Source: Gammaproteobacteria bacterium (GTDB lineage: Bacteria; Pseudomonadota; Gammaproteobacteria; Pseudomonadales; JADFDG01). From it: a DNA stretch of 64,000 nt. Positions 19,163 to 29,366 of this stretch are shown one piece after another. The position numbers and the translations under genes were made by a program. The notes below the pieces were generated by a model, which saw only the letters and a program-made list of their open reading frames with translations, was not told where the DNA came from and did no database searches. Location: the NCBI GenBank assembly GCA_018262975.1, contig JADFDG010000016.1, positions 1 through 64,000 of the forward strand. Direction: 5' to 3'. Position 1 is the first letter of the stretch. Every line of letters starts with the position of its first letter.

Positions 19163-20890
19163 ATGGAAATCCCGGGATACAAGATCATCCGCGAGCTCGG
19201 CCGTGGCGGCATGGCCACGGTCTACCTGGCCGAGCAGGAAAAGTTCGAGCGCCAGGTCGCCCTCAAGGTGATGGCGGCCTCGCTCAACAGTGATCCGAGC
19301 TTCAAGGAACGCTTCATCCGCGAAGCGAAACTGGTCGCGAAGCTCTCGCACCCGAACATCGTCGCCGTGTACGACGTCGGCGAGCATGGCGGCCACGTCT
19401 ACATGGCCATGGAATACCACACCGGCGGCGACCTGAAGGCGCGCGTCCGCGAAGGCATGTCGCCTTTCGACGCCGTGAAGGTCACCTGCGAGGTGGCGCG
19501 CGCGCTGGAGTTCGCGCATTCCAAGGGCGTGGTCCACCGCGACATCAAGCCGGACAACATCCTGTTCCGTTCCAACGGCAGCGCCGTGCTCACCGACTTC
19601 GGCATCGCCAAGCAGGGTGACGCGCAGACGCAGTTCACCCAGATGGGCATGGTCGCGGGCACGCCGAAGTACATGAGCCCCGAGCAGGCGCGCGGGCTGC
19701 CGCTGGATGCCGAGAGCGACCTGTACAGCCTGGGCATCGTCTTCTACGAAATGCTCACCGGCGACGTGCCGTTCAAGGCCGACGATTCCATCGCGCTGGC
19801 CATCAAGCACCTCAAGGACCCGTTGCCGCCGCTGCCGGCGCCGCTGCGCAAGTTCACCCCGTTCCTCGAGCGCATCTGCGCCAAGGAGCCGGGCAAGCGT
19901 TACCACCGCGGCGGCGAAGTGGCCACCGCACTGGAAGCGATCGCCGCCAGTGCCTCCATCCGCAACCTCAAGCCGCTGGTGGTGCCGCCCGCATCCGCCG
20001 CGCAGGAGTCCACGCAACTGCGCGCCGCGGTGACTGCGCCGCCGGCGCCGGCCGCCGCGGGTGGCAGCCGTGCCGGCATCGCCGCGACGGTGGTGGCGCT
20101 GCTGGCGGCCGGCGGTGGTGCCGGCTGGTATTTCCTGCTCGGTCCGGGCGCGCCGCACCCGGTGGTGGAACAACCGGCGCCGGTAGTGGCGGCACCCGAA
20201 CCTGCGCCGGTGGTGGAGCCGGAGCCCGTGCCGGAAGCGGAACCCGTACCGGTCGAGGAGCCGTTGGCCGAGCCGGTCGTCGTCGAAACGCCACCGCCGC
20301 CGCCGAAACCGGTCGGCACCACCGTCGACGTGGCCACGCTGCTTGCGCAGGGCAATGCCGCGCTTGCCGCCGACCACCTCGACACGCCGGCCGGCGAAAG
20401 CGCGGTGGATTATTTCCGCCTGGTGCTGGTGGCCGAGCCGTCCAACCGCAAGGCACGCGATGGCCTGCGCCGCGTGGCCGACCGCTTCGTGCAGTTGATC
20501 GATGAGTCGCTGGCGGTGGGCAATTTCACCCAGGCGCGCCAGTACCTGCGCGCCGGCGAACGGGTGCAGCCGAACTATCCGCCGCTGGCCGATGCCGCCA
20601 CGCGCATCCTCAACGCCGAACAACTGGCGGCCACACCGAAGGCTCCGGAGCCGGCACCGGAACCGGCGCCGGTGGTGCAGGAGGCCGCGCCGGCCGAAGC
20701 GCCGCTCGCCGATCCGTCAGCCGTGCGCAACCGCCTGCGCGCCAGCGGGCTGGCCAGCCGCGGCGCAACCTTGCTCAAGCAGGGTGACTACACCGGTGCG
20801 CGCAGCCTGTTCGACCAGGCGCTGGCACTGGACCCGGCGAACCAGGCCGCGAAGGACGGCCTGGCGAAGCTCAAGCAACTGGGGATCTGA
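19163..20890 (+). CDS. membrane-anchored serine/threonine protein kinase with C-terminal TPR-like repeats
   Basis: HSKGVVHRDIKPDNILF, DFGIAKQ, GTPKYMSPEQARG; TM then Pro/Glu-rich linker. Confidence 0.92.
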   Translation: MEIPGYKIIRELGRGGMATVYLAEQEKFERQVALKVMAASLNSDPSFKERFIREAKLVAKLSHPNIVAVYDVGEHGGHVYMAMEYHTGGDLKARVREGMSPFDAVKVTCEVARALEFAHSKGVVHRDIKPDNILFRSNGSAVLTDFGIAKQGDAQTQFTQMGMVAGTPKYMSPEQARGLPLDAESDLYSLGIVFYEMLTGDVPFKADDSIALAIKHLKDPLPPLPAPLRKFTPFLERICAKEPGKRYHRGGEVATALEAIAASASIRNLKPLVVPPASAAQESTQLRAAVTAPPAPAAAGGSRAGIAATVVALLAAGGGAGWYFLLGPGAPHPVVEQPAPVVAAPEPAPVVEPEPVPEAEPVPVEEPLAEPVVVETPPPPPKPVGTTVDVATLLAQGNAALAADHLDTPAGESAVDYFRLVLVAEPSNRKARDGLRRVADRFVQLIDESLAVGNFTQARQYLRAGERVQPNYPPLADAATRILNAEQLAATPKAPEPAPEPAPVVQEAAPAEAPLADPSAVRNRLRASGLASRGATLLKQGDYTGARSLFDQALALDPANQAAKDGLAKLKQLGI

Positions 20891-22786
20891 TCAGCGCGCG
20901 TAACCCGACGCGGCGGTGGTGCGCTTGAGTTCGGCGCGCCATTCGGCGTCGTCGGCGCGCTTGCGTTGCGCCACGCTGATGGCCAGCGCGTACTGCTGCG
21001 CGGCCTCGATCGGGTTGCCGTTGCCGGCCGCCAGCTTGCCGGCCGCCGCGAAGCGCTGCTCGAGGTGGCCGACCTGTTCAGCCAGCCGCTTGCCGATTTC
21101 CTGCGACGCCTCGTTGGACAGGCCGTTGAGGATCTCCACGTCGCTGGGCAGCGTGGCGGTTTTCGCCGGCAACTGGAACTCGCCCAGGTCCACGCCCTCG
21201 TTGCCCTCGGCGGTGAATTCGCGGCGCAGCGTCAGTGAATCGGTGTACTGCACCTTGCCGGTGGCGGCTTCCACCACGCGGAAGGCCACGGAGAAATAGG
21301 CCACCTTGCGCAGCGACGTCACGTTGTAGGACACGTCTTCCTGCTTGTCGCTCACCGTCTGCGGCACCGGCTGCGGCACGCTGCGGCGCTCGCGCTCGCT
21401 GAGTTTAAGCCACTCGTCGTACTTGGGATTGCGCACCATCACGTTGCGCGCGGTGACCACCCGCTGCGTCTTGCGCGTGGTGGATTCGTTGCCTTCCACG
21501 CGTGCCTCGTCGATGCTGCCGCTGATCACGTAGTCGAAGCTGGCGGTCTTGTTGTCCCAGGCGATGATGCGCGCGTCGTGCGGGATGTTCTGGAACAGGT
21601 GCTCGGTGATGCGCGTGGCGATGGCCGTTGAATAGTCGGCATTGCCGGCGGCGCTGGTGAACGGCACCACCGCGGCACTGCGCAGCGATGCCTTCGCCAG
21701 TTGCTCCTCGGCGGCGCGCACGTCGGCCGGCAGCGAAAGGCGCGACGGCTCGAACTCGTTGACCAGTTGCAGGTAGCCATACGCCAGGCCCCACAGGCCG
21801 GCGCCTTTCGCCGCGTCGTGGCCGCGCTGCATGCGGTCGACGAAGGCCTTTTCTTCGGGTACCGCCTCCACCTTGCCGTCGAGTTTCAGGCGCACGTTGC
21901 GCGCCTGGGCGAACCAGCGGTAGGCGTCGGCGATGTTGCCGATGGCGTTGGCGTTGGCGGCCAGTGCCACGAAATAGTTGGACATGTCGTTGCCGGTGGA
22001 ACCCAGGCGGGCCTTCACCTGCTCGAAGTAGGGCGACTTCGCCAGCGTGTCGAACAGCCGGTAGGCCTCGTCGGGATTGTCGTCGGCCAGTGCCTCGTTG
22101 AAGCGGCGCTCGAACAGGCGGGTCTGCAGCTCGATGCGGGTGGCATCGGTGTCGTCCTGCCTGGGCAGTTCGTCGAGCAGCACCAGCGCCTTCTCGAAGT
22201 CGTCGGTGTTGCGTGCCTGCTCGAACTGCGCGCGCACGCTGCGCAGCGTGGCCTCGCGCTGGTCACCGTAGCGGGTGTCGCCGGTGAGCGCCTGCAGTTG
22301 CGCCAGCGCGTCCATCTGCTTGCGGTAACTGGTGGGCGTGAGCTTGCCGAGGTAGGCCTGCACGTCGCGCACGGCCTTGTCGGTGTTGGCGGTCTCGCGG
22401 GCGATGTCCTTGTTGAACACGTCGTGGCGCGCCGGCTCCCAGGTGCGCATCGGTTCGCCGCCGGTCTTCGCCTCGGCCAGCACGTCCAGCGGTACCAGCT
22501 TGCTGTTGATCAGCCGTGCGTCCTCGATCTGCTTGCGCAGGCTGGCGTCCAGTTCGCTGGCCAGGCGGCGTCCGATGCCGTCCAGCTGCGCGAACAGCGG
22601 CGCGTCCTTCTTGTTGTTGCGGTCCTTGCCCACCAGTTCCGAACGCGCCTGGTTGTACAACTCGGCCAGGGTGCCGTTGGCTTCGGCGGTGGCCAGTTCG
22701 GTGGGCGTGACCAGCGGTTGCGGTGCGGCACAGGCAACCAGCAGGCCGGAGGCGAGGGCGAGGGCGGGCAGGTGATGCTTGGACAT
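20891..22786 (-). CDS. lipoprotein of unknown function
   Basis: Lipobox LASGLLVACAAPQ; long open frame with helical-repeat-like sequence. Confidence 0.7.
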   Translation of the reverse strand: MSKHHLPALALASGLLVACAAPQPLVTPTELATAEANGTLAELYNQARSELVGKDRNNKKDAPLFAQLDGIGRRLASELDASLRKQIEDARLINSKLVPLDVLAEAKTGGEPMRTWEPARHDVFNKDIARETANTDKAVRDVQAYLGKLTPTSYRKQMDALAQLQALTGDTRYGDQREATLRSVRAQFEQARNTDDFEKALVLLDELPRQDDTDATRIELQTRLFERRFNEALADDNPDEAYRLFDTLAKSPYFEQVKARLGSTGNDMSNYFVALAANANAIGNIADAYRWFAQARNVRLKLDGKVEAVPEEKAFVDRMQRGHDAAKGAGLWGLAYGYLQLVNEFEPSRLSLPADVRAAEEQLAKASLRSAAVVPFTSAAGNADYSTAIATRITEHLFQNIPHDARIIAWDNKTASFDYVISGSIDEARVEGNESTTRKTQRVVTARNVMVRNPKYDEWLKLSERERRSVPQPVPQTVSDKQEDVSYNVTSLRKVAYFSVAFRVVEAATGKVQYTDSLTLRREFTAEGNEGVDLGEFQLPAKTATLPSDVEILNGLSNEASQEIGKRLAEQVGHLEQRFAAAGKLAAGNGNPIEAAQQYALAISVAQRKRADDAEWRAELKRTTAASGYAR

Positions 22787-22852
22787 GGTTCGTCTTGTTC
22801 TTGTCGTGGACCCGGGCGGGTGATCGCCCGAGTGTACAGGCAGGGCGCGCGC

Positions 22853-23877
<1,025 letters not shown>

Positions 23878-23955
23878 CTATGATGGGGAAATACCCCGCC
23901 CGCGGCGGTGCCGGCCACTGCGCCGGTCCCGTCGGGCGCATTCTAAGGTAAGGCA

Positions 23956-25197
23956 ATGGCAAGCGTTCCGGATTTTCGTCGCGGCTGGCGGTTCCTGCGC
24001 GCGCTGGTGCGCGAGTACCTCGACACCGGCTGCGACGACAGCGCCGCCTCGCTCACCTACACCACGCTGTTCGCCGTGGTACCTGTGATGACGGTGGCGT
24101 TCGCCATCCTGCAGTTCACCCCGCAACTCGGTGGCTGGAGCGAGCGCATCGAGGCACTGGTGTTCGAGAACTTCGTGCCGGCTACCGGCGAGCAGGTGCG
24201 GCAGTACCTGGTGGCCTTCGCCCACCAGGCCTCCAACCTCACCAGCGTCGGCGTGGTGTTCCTGGTGGTCACCTCGCTGATGATGATGTTCACCGTCGAG
24301 CGCGCCTTCAACCGCATCTGGCGCGTGCACCGGCAGCGCCGCCTGTTCGCCAGCCTGATGGTGTACTGGGCGCTCATCACGCTCGGCCCGCTGCTGCTGG
24401 GCACGGGCCTTGCGGTGAGTTCCTACCTGTTCTCGGTGCGCGTGGTGTCCGATGCCGTCGGGCAGATGCACGCGTTCAGCCCGTTGCTGTCGTTGCTGCC
24501 GTTTTTGCTCGGCGCGGTGTTCTTTTCCATCGTGTATATCGCGGTGCCCAACTGCAACGTGCCGCTGCGCGAGGGCGTGATCGGCGGCGTGGTGGCCTCC
24601 GGCCTGCTCGAGCTGGCGCGCCACGCGTTCACCTTCTTCGTCACCCGCTTCACCTCCTACGAACTGGTGTACGGCGCCTTCGCGGCGGTGCCGTTGTTCC
24701 TGCTGTGGATCTACATCTCGTGGGTGATCACGCTGTTCGGCGTGGTGCTGGTGTATTCGCTGGCCAACTGGGACGACGAGGAAGTGCAGCCGGCCACCGC
24801 CTTCCCGGCGCTGCTGAAAGTGCTGGGGCTGTTCCGCCAGCGCCAGTTGCAGGGGCAGGTGGTCACCGACCGCGAGGCACGCCACCTGGCGCGCCATGCC
24901 GGCATCGACAACTGGCACGAACTGCGCGAGCGGCTGCTCGCCGAGGGCCTGGTCGAACGCTCGGAAACCGGCCATTTGCTGTTGGCCTGTGACCTGCACG
25001 AAACACGGCTGGCGGACCTGGCGCGCGTGCTCGACTGGGCGCAGGTGGACCGCCTGCCCGACAGCGGCCGCGAGCCGGACGAGTTTGCCCAGGCCGTGGC
25101 CGACCGCTTGCGTGAAGCCGTGGCCGCCTTCGACGCGCACCTCGACACGCCGGTGGCCGAGGTGCTCGAGCAACTGCCGCCGGGCGCGCTGCGCTGA
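23956..25197 (+). CDS. YihY/BrkB family inner membrane protein with C-terminal winged-helix-like extension
   Basis: 'DSAASLTYTTLFAVVPVMTVAFAIL', 'PNCNVPLREGVIGGVVASGLLELA'. Confidence 0.88.
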   Translation: MASVPDFRRGWRFLRALVREYLDTGCDDSAASLTYTTLFAVVPVMTVAFAILQFTPQLGGWSERIEALVFENFVPATGEQVRQYLVAFAHQASNLTSVGVVFLVVTSLMMMFTVERAFNRIWRVHRQRRLFASLMVYWALITLGPLLLGTGLAVSSYLFSVRVVSDAVGQMHAFSPLLSLLPFLLGAVFFSIVYIAVPNCNVPLREGVIGGVVASGLLELARHAFTFFVTRFTSYELVYGAFAAVPLFLLWIYISWVITLFGVVLVYSLANWDDEEVQPATAFPALLKVLGLFRQRQLQGQVVTDREARHLARHAGIDNWHELRERLLAEGLVERSETGHLLLACDLHETRLADLARVLDWAQVDRLPDSGREPDEFAQAVADRLREAVAAFDAHLDTPVAEVLEQLPPGALR

Positions 25198-25247
25198 CCA
25201 TTTTTCATTCGCCGGCTGCAACAGGCCGGCACGCTGGAGATCCTGCC

Positions 25248-26147
25248 GTGCAACAGCATCACCCCGTGCGTGAAAACGTGGTCACCGTCGGCGCGCTGCG
25301 CTTTCCCGTGCGCGAGGCCGGCCCCGAGGCCGGCGTGCCGGTGCTGTTGCTGCACGGTTTCCCCGATTGCCTGCACAGTTATGATCACCAGCTGCAGGCG
25401 CTCGCCGGCGCCGGTTACCGCGCCATCGCGCCGGCGCTGCGCGGTTACGCCGCCACCGCCATTCCCGATGACGGCGACTACTTCCTCACCACCATCGCCG
25501 GCGACGTCACCGCGCTGATGGATGCGCTGGACATCCCGCGTGCGCACCTGGTCGGCCACGACTGGGGCGCCGCCATCGGCTGGCTGGCGGTGGCGCAGGA
25601 TCCGCAGCGCTTCCTGACCTTCACCAGCATCGCCATCCCGCCTCTGGGTGGCCTGCTGGCAGCCATCGGCCGTTACCCGTCGCAGTTGCGCAAGAGTTGG
25701 TACATGGGCTTCTTCCAGTTGCGCGGCCTGTCCGATCGCATCGTTGCGCGCGATGACTTCGCGTTCATCGAGCGCCTGTGGCGCGACTGGTCGCCGGGCT
25801 GGCAATTCCCCGCGCAAACCATGGCGCAGGTGAAGGACACCTTCCGCCAGCCGGGCGTGCCGCTGGCGGCGCTGGGCTATTACCGCCACCTGTTCAAGTG
25901 GTTCGCGCCGCAGAGTCGCCGCGGCCAGCGCCTCATCCGCCAGCCGGTGGACGTGCCGGTGCTGGTGGTGCACGGCCGCACCGACGGCTGCATGGACGCG
26001 CGCCTGGCGGCGGCCGCCGTGGTGCCGTCGCAGTTCACCCGCGGCATCCGCGTGGAAGTGGTGGAGGGCGGCGGGCACTTCGTGCACCAGGAGCAGCCGG
26101 GCAGGGTGAACGGCTTGCTGGTGGATTTCCTGGCCGGGCACGGCTGA
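25248..26147 (+). CDS. alpha/beta hydrolase (epoxide hydrolase-like)
   Basis: LLLHGFPDCLHSYDHQ, LVGHDWGAAIGW nucleophile elbow. Confidence 0.88.
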   Translation: MQQHHPVRENVVTVGALRFPVREAGPEAGVPVLLLHGFPDCLHSYDHQLQALAGAGYRAIAPALRGYAATAIPDDGDYFLTTIAGDVTALMDALDIPRAHLVGHDWGAAIGWLAVAQDPQRFLTFTSIAIPPLGGLLAAIGRYPSQLRKSWYMGFFQLRGLSDRIVARDDFAFIERLWRDWSPGWQFPAQTMAQVKDTFRQPGVPLAALGYYRHLFKWFAPQSRRGQRLIRQPVDVPVLVVHGRTDGCMDARLAAAAVVPSQFTRGIRVEVVEGGGHFVHQEQPGRVNGLLVDFLAGHG

Positions 26148-26172
26148 CGCCGGATTCGGCGTTTCGACATGG

Positions 26173-26258
26173 TCGGGGGCATGGCCCCCTCGCTACTACG
26201 TCGCGCAATCGGGGGCATGGCCCCCTCTCTACATGTAGCGAGGGGGCCATGCCCCCGA
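26173..26258. repeat. REP cluster D: three copies (26173-26196 -, 26209-26232 -, 26235-26258 +)
   Basis: Consensus REP in both orientations; CTACATGTAG head-to-head junction. Confidence 0.93.
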
Positions 26259-26309
26259 CCCATTACAGGGTAGAATCTGCGCCCTCCCGCATCCCCCGAG
26301 GGCCGCCCC

Positions 26310-27824
26310 ATGACCGTCATCAAGCAGGATGACCTGATCCACTCCATCGCCGACGCGCTGCAGTACATCTCGTACTACCACCCGGTCGATTTCATCCAGG
26401 CCGTGAACCGCGCCTACGAAATGGAGGAGAGCCAGGCCGCCAAGGACGCCATGGCGCAGATCCTCATCAACTCGCGCATGAGCGCCGAGGGCCACCGCCC
26501 GATCTGCCAGGACACCGGCATCGTCACGGTGTTCGTGAAGGTGGGCATGGACGTGCGCTGGGACGGCGCCACCATGAGCGTCACCGACATGATCAACGAG
26601 GGCGTGCGCCAGGGTTACCTGAACCCGGACAACGTGCTGCGCGCCTCCATCCTTGCCGACCCGGCCGGCAAGCGCACCAACACCAAGGACAACACCCCGG
26701 CGGTCATCCACTACGAGATCGTCCCGGGCAACAAGGTGGACATCCAGATCGCGGCCAAGGGCGGCGGCTCGGAGAACAAGTCCAAGCTCGGCATGCTCAA
26801 CCCCAGCGACTCCATCGTGGACTGGGTGCTGAAGACCGTCCCGACCATGGGCGCCGGCTGGTGCCCGCCGGGCATGCTCGGCATCGGCATCGGCGGCACC
26901 GCCGAGAAGGCGATGATCCTGGCCAAGGAATCGCTGATGGACCCGGTGGACATCCAGGAGCTCATCGCCCGCGGCCCGCAGAACCGCGTGGAAGAACTGC
27001 GCATCGAGCTCTATGAAAAGGTGAACGCGCTGGGCATTGGCGCCCAGGGTCTCGGTGGCCTCACCACGGTGGTGGACGTGAAGATCAAGGATTACCCGAC
27101 CCACGCCGCCTCGCTGCCGGTGGCGATCATCCCCAACTGCGCCGCCACCCGCCACGTGCACTTCGAACTGGACGGCTCGGGCCCCGCAGAACTGGAAGTG
27201 CCGAAGCTGGAAGACTGGCCGCAGATCACCTGGGACGCCTCCAAGGCGCGCCGCGTGAACCTCGACACCGTGACCAAGGCCGACATCGCCACCTGGAAGA
27301 CCGGCGAGACCCTGCTGCTGTCCGGCAAGATGTACACGGGCCGCGACGCCGCCCACAAGAAGATGACCGACATGATCGCGAAGGGCGAGCCGCTGCCGGT
27401 GGATCTCAAGGGCAAGTTCATCTACTACGTCGGCCCGGTCGACCCGGTGCGTGACGAGGTCGTCGGCCCGGCCGGCCCGACCACCGCCACCCGCATGGAC
27501 AAGTTCACCCGCACCATGCTCGAGAAGACCGGCCTGATCGGCATGATCGGCAAGTCCGAGCGCGGCCCGACCGCCATTGCCGCCATCAAGGACAACAAGG
27601 CCGTGTACCTGATGGCCGTGGGCGGCGCCGCCTACCTGGTGTCCAAGGCCATCCGCAAGGCGAAGGTCGTGGGCTTCCCGGAGCTGGGCATGGAAGCCAT
27701 CTACGAGTTCGAGGTGCAGGACATGCCGGTGTCGGTGGCCGTGGACGTGAACGGCGAGTCCGTGCACGACACCGCCCCGAAGATCTGGCAGGCGAAGATC
27801 GGCAAGATCCCGGTCAGTAACTGA
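26310..27824 (+). CDS. class I fumarate hydratase
   Basis: 'GHRPICQDTGIVTVF', 'NCAATRHVHFELDGSGPAELEVP', 'GPTTATRMDKFT'. Confidence 0.93.
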   Translation: MTVIKQDDLIHSIADALQYISYYHPVDFIQAVNRAYEMEESQAAKDAMAQILINSRMSAEGHRPICQDTGIVTVFVKVGMDVRWDGATMSVTDMINEGVRQGYLNPDNVLRASILADPAGKRTNTKDNTPAVIHYEIVPGNKVDIQIAAKGGGSENKSKLGMLNPSDSIVDWVLKTVPTMGAGWCPPGMLGIGIGGTAEKAMILAKESLMDPVDIQELIARGPQNRVEELRIELYEKVNALGIGAQGLGGLTTVVDVKIKDYPTHAASLPVAIIPNCAATRHVHFELDGSGPAELEVPKLEDWPQITWDASKARRVNLDTVTKADIATWKTGETLLLSGKMYTGRDAAHKKMTDMIAKGEPLPVDLKGKFIYYVGPVDPVRDEVVGPAGPTTATRMDKFTRTMLEKTGLIGMIGKSERGPTAIAAIKDNKAVYLMAVGGAAYLVSKAIRKAKVVGFPELGMEAIYEFEVQDMPVSVAVDVNGESVHDTAPKIWQAKIGKIPVSN

Positions 27825-27844
27825 GTCTTTCGCCACACCGCCGT

Positions 27845-27895
27845 TGGGGGCATGGCCCCCCCTCGCTACATGTAGAGAGGGGGCCATGCCCCCGA
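27845..27895. repeat. REP cluster E: head-to-head pair (27845-27869 -, 27872-27895 +)
   Basis: TGGGGGCATGGCCCCCCCTCGCTAC ATGTAGAGAGGGGGCCATGCCCCCGA. Confidence 0.9.
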
Positions 27896-27899
27896 CCCC

Positions 27900-27926
27900 A
27901 AGGCCGGCAGCGATGCCGGCCTTTTT
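27900..27926 (+). terminator. Rho-independent terminator after fumarase
   Basis: AAGGCCGGCAGCGATGCCGGCCTTTTT: 9-10 bp stem and T-run. Confidence 0.8.
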
Positions 27927-28303
27927 ATTGCCTGCGTTCCGGGGCGCCGGCCTGCCGCCAAGGCTCCCTTTCATGATGCGCAAATAAAGGAATCATCATT
28001 AGTGCCGGCCCGTAAACCTGCTATCAACCCAAGCGGCAAATACCCAATTCATATGATCATTAAAAGATCATTAGCGCAAAACAGCCAATGAAGGACCGGA
28101 TGAACCACGGGCGAACGCACATCAAAATGTGCTTGTATCACTATGATAAATAACGAATCGCATGGGTGTTCGGAGACCTGCATTTCATGCTTATACGCTC
28201 AGATGATCAAAACATTGGGAGCCTGGTCGACCTCGAGTTGCTTTTTCCTGTGTCGCACACCTATTGACCAAATGATCAGGAGATCATTTGTACGATTCTC
28301 CCC

Positions 28304-28397
28304 GTAGCGAGGGGGCCATGCCCCCGACACCGTTGATCTTCGACCGGCTGGGGCAACTGCAAAGGCAAGAGCGTCGGGGGCATGGCCCCCTCGCTAC
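28304..28397. repeat. REP cluster F: pair (28304-28327 +, 28374-28397 -)
   Basis: Two exact consensus copies in opposite orientation, 46 bp apart. Confidence 0.93.
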
Positions 28398-28505
28398 CTG
28401 GGGTGGCGGGGCGGCGGCGGCATTAAATAGAAATAGGAATATACATTTACATAATGGGAGCCGCGTGCTTGAATCCCTCGCACCTTCCACTACCCCGGAG
28501 CCCCC

Positions 28506-29237
28506 ATGTCCAAGCCCCCGGCCTTTTCCGAAGCCCTGTTCCGTGAAGCCGTCGCCAGGCCGCGCCTGAAGCAACCGGTACCCGAGTTCCTCTCCGGTAA
28601 CCGCGGGGCGGGCAAGGTGCGCACCCTGCAGGAGCCGGAACTGCAGGCCATGACCAATCGCTGGTTCGACGAGTTCGAACTGAAGATCCGCTATTACCGC
28701 CAGCACGGCCTGGAGATCGGCTGGATGATGGACTGGGCGAAGAAGTACTGGTGGAGCTGGCTGATGCGCGACATGTCGCTCAACCACGAGCTGTACACCC
28801 CGGACATCGAGTACATCGACCCGACCGCCTTCGGCCACGTGATCAAGGGCATGGACGAGTTCGTGGCCTACAACTTCGCCTTCTTCGATGCCATCCCCGA
28901 CTGGCGCTACGACCCCATCCCCGGACAGGTCTACATCGACGTCACCCCGGAAGGGAACCTGCGCACCCTGGTGCGCTACTACGGCAGCGGTCATTTCTCC
29001 GGCAGCCTTAAGTTCTACCCCTACGACGACAGCGCCCCGGTGCTGCACGGCAACGGCACCTTCGTGCAGTGCGTGGCCATCGACCGCTACCACTTCAACA
29101 AGGACGGCCTGATGTACGAAGGCGAGACCCTGTGGGACTTCATCGACGCCACCCAGTCGGCCGGCATCATGCCGTCGGCGGACAGCTGGGTGTTCCGCGC
29201 GCTGATGGGCACCTCGAAACTCACCCGCTATCTCTGA
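28506..29237 (+). CDS. nuclear transport factor 2 (SnoaL-like) family protein
   Basis: NTF2-like pattern 'MSLNHELYTPDIEYIDPTAFGHVIKGMDEFVAYNFAFFDAIPDWRYD'. Confidence 0.65.
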   Translation: MSKPPAFSEALFREAVARPRLKQPVPEFLSGNRGAGKVRTLQEPELQAMTNRWFDEFELKIRYYRQHGLEIGWMMDWAKKYWWSWLMRDMSLNHELYTPDIEYIDPTAFGHVIKGMDEFVAYNFAFFDAIPDWRYDPIPGQVYIDVTPEGNLRTLVRYYGSGHFSGSLKFYPYDDSAPVLHGNGTFVQCVAIDRYHFNKDGLMYEGETLWDFIDATQSAGIMPSADSWVFRALMGTSKLTRYL

Positions 29238-29270
29238 CCTGGCGATTCGCACTTCGCCCCTCGCTACATA

Positions 29271-29366
29271 TCGGGGGCGTGGCGCCCTCTCTACATGTAG
29301 AGAGGGCGCCATGCGCCCGATCGAGGGTGGCAGGAAGGGAGATCGGGGGCATGGCCCCCTCTCTAC
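29271..29366. repeat. REP cluster G: variant pair (29271-29294 -, 29297-29320 +) plus consensus copy (29343-29366 -)
   Basis: 29297-29320 is GTAGAGAGGGCGCCATGCGCCCGA, a paired substitution relative to consensus; a fragment CCCCTCGCTAC lies just upstream. Confidence 0.88.
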
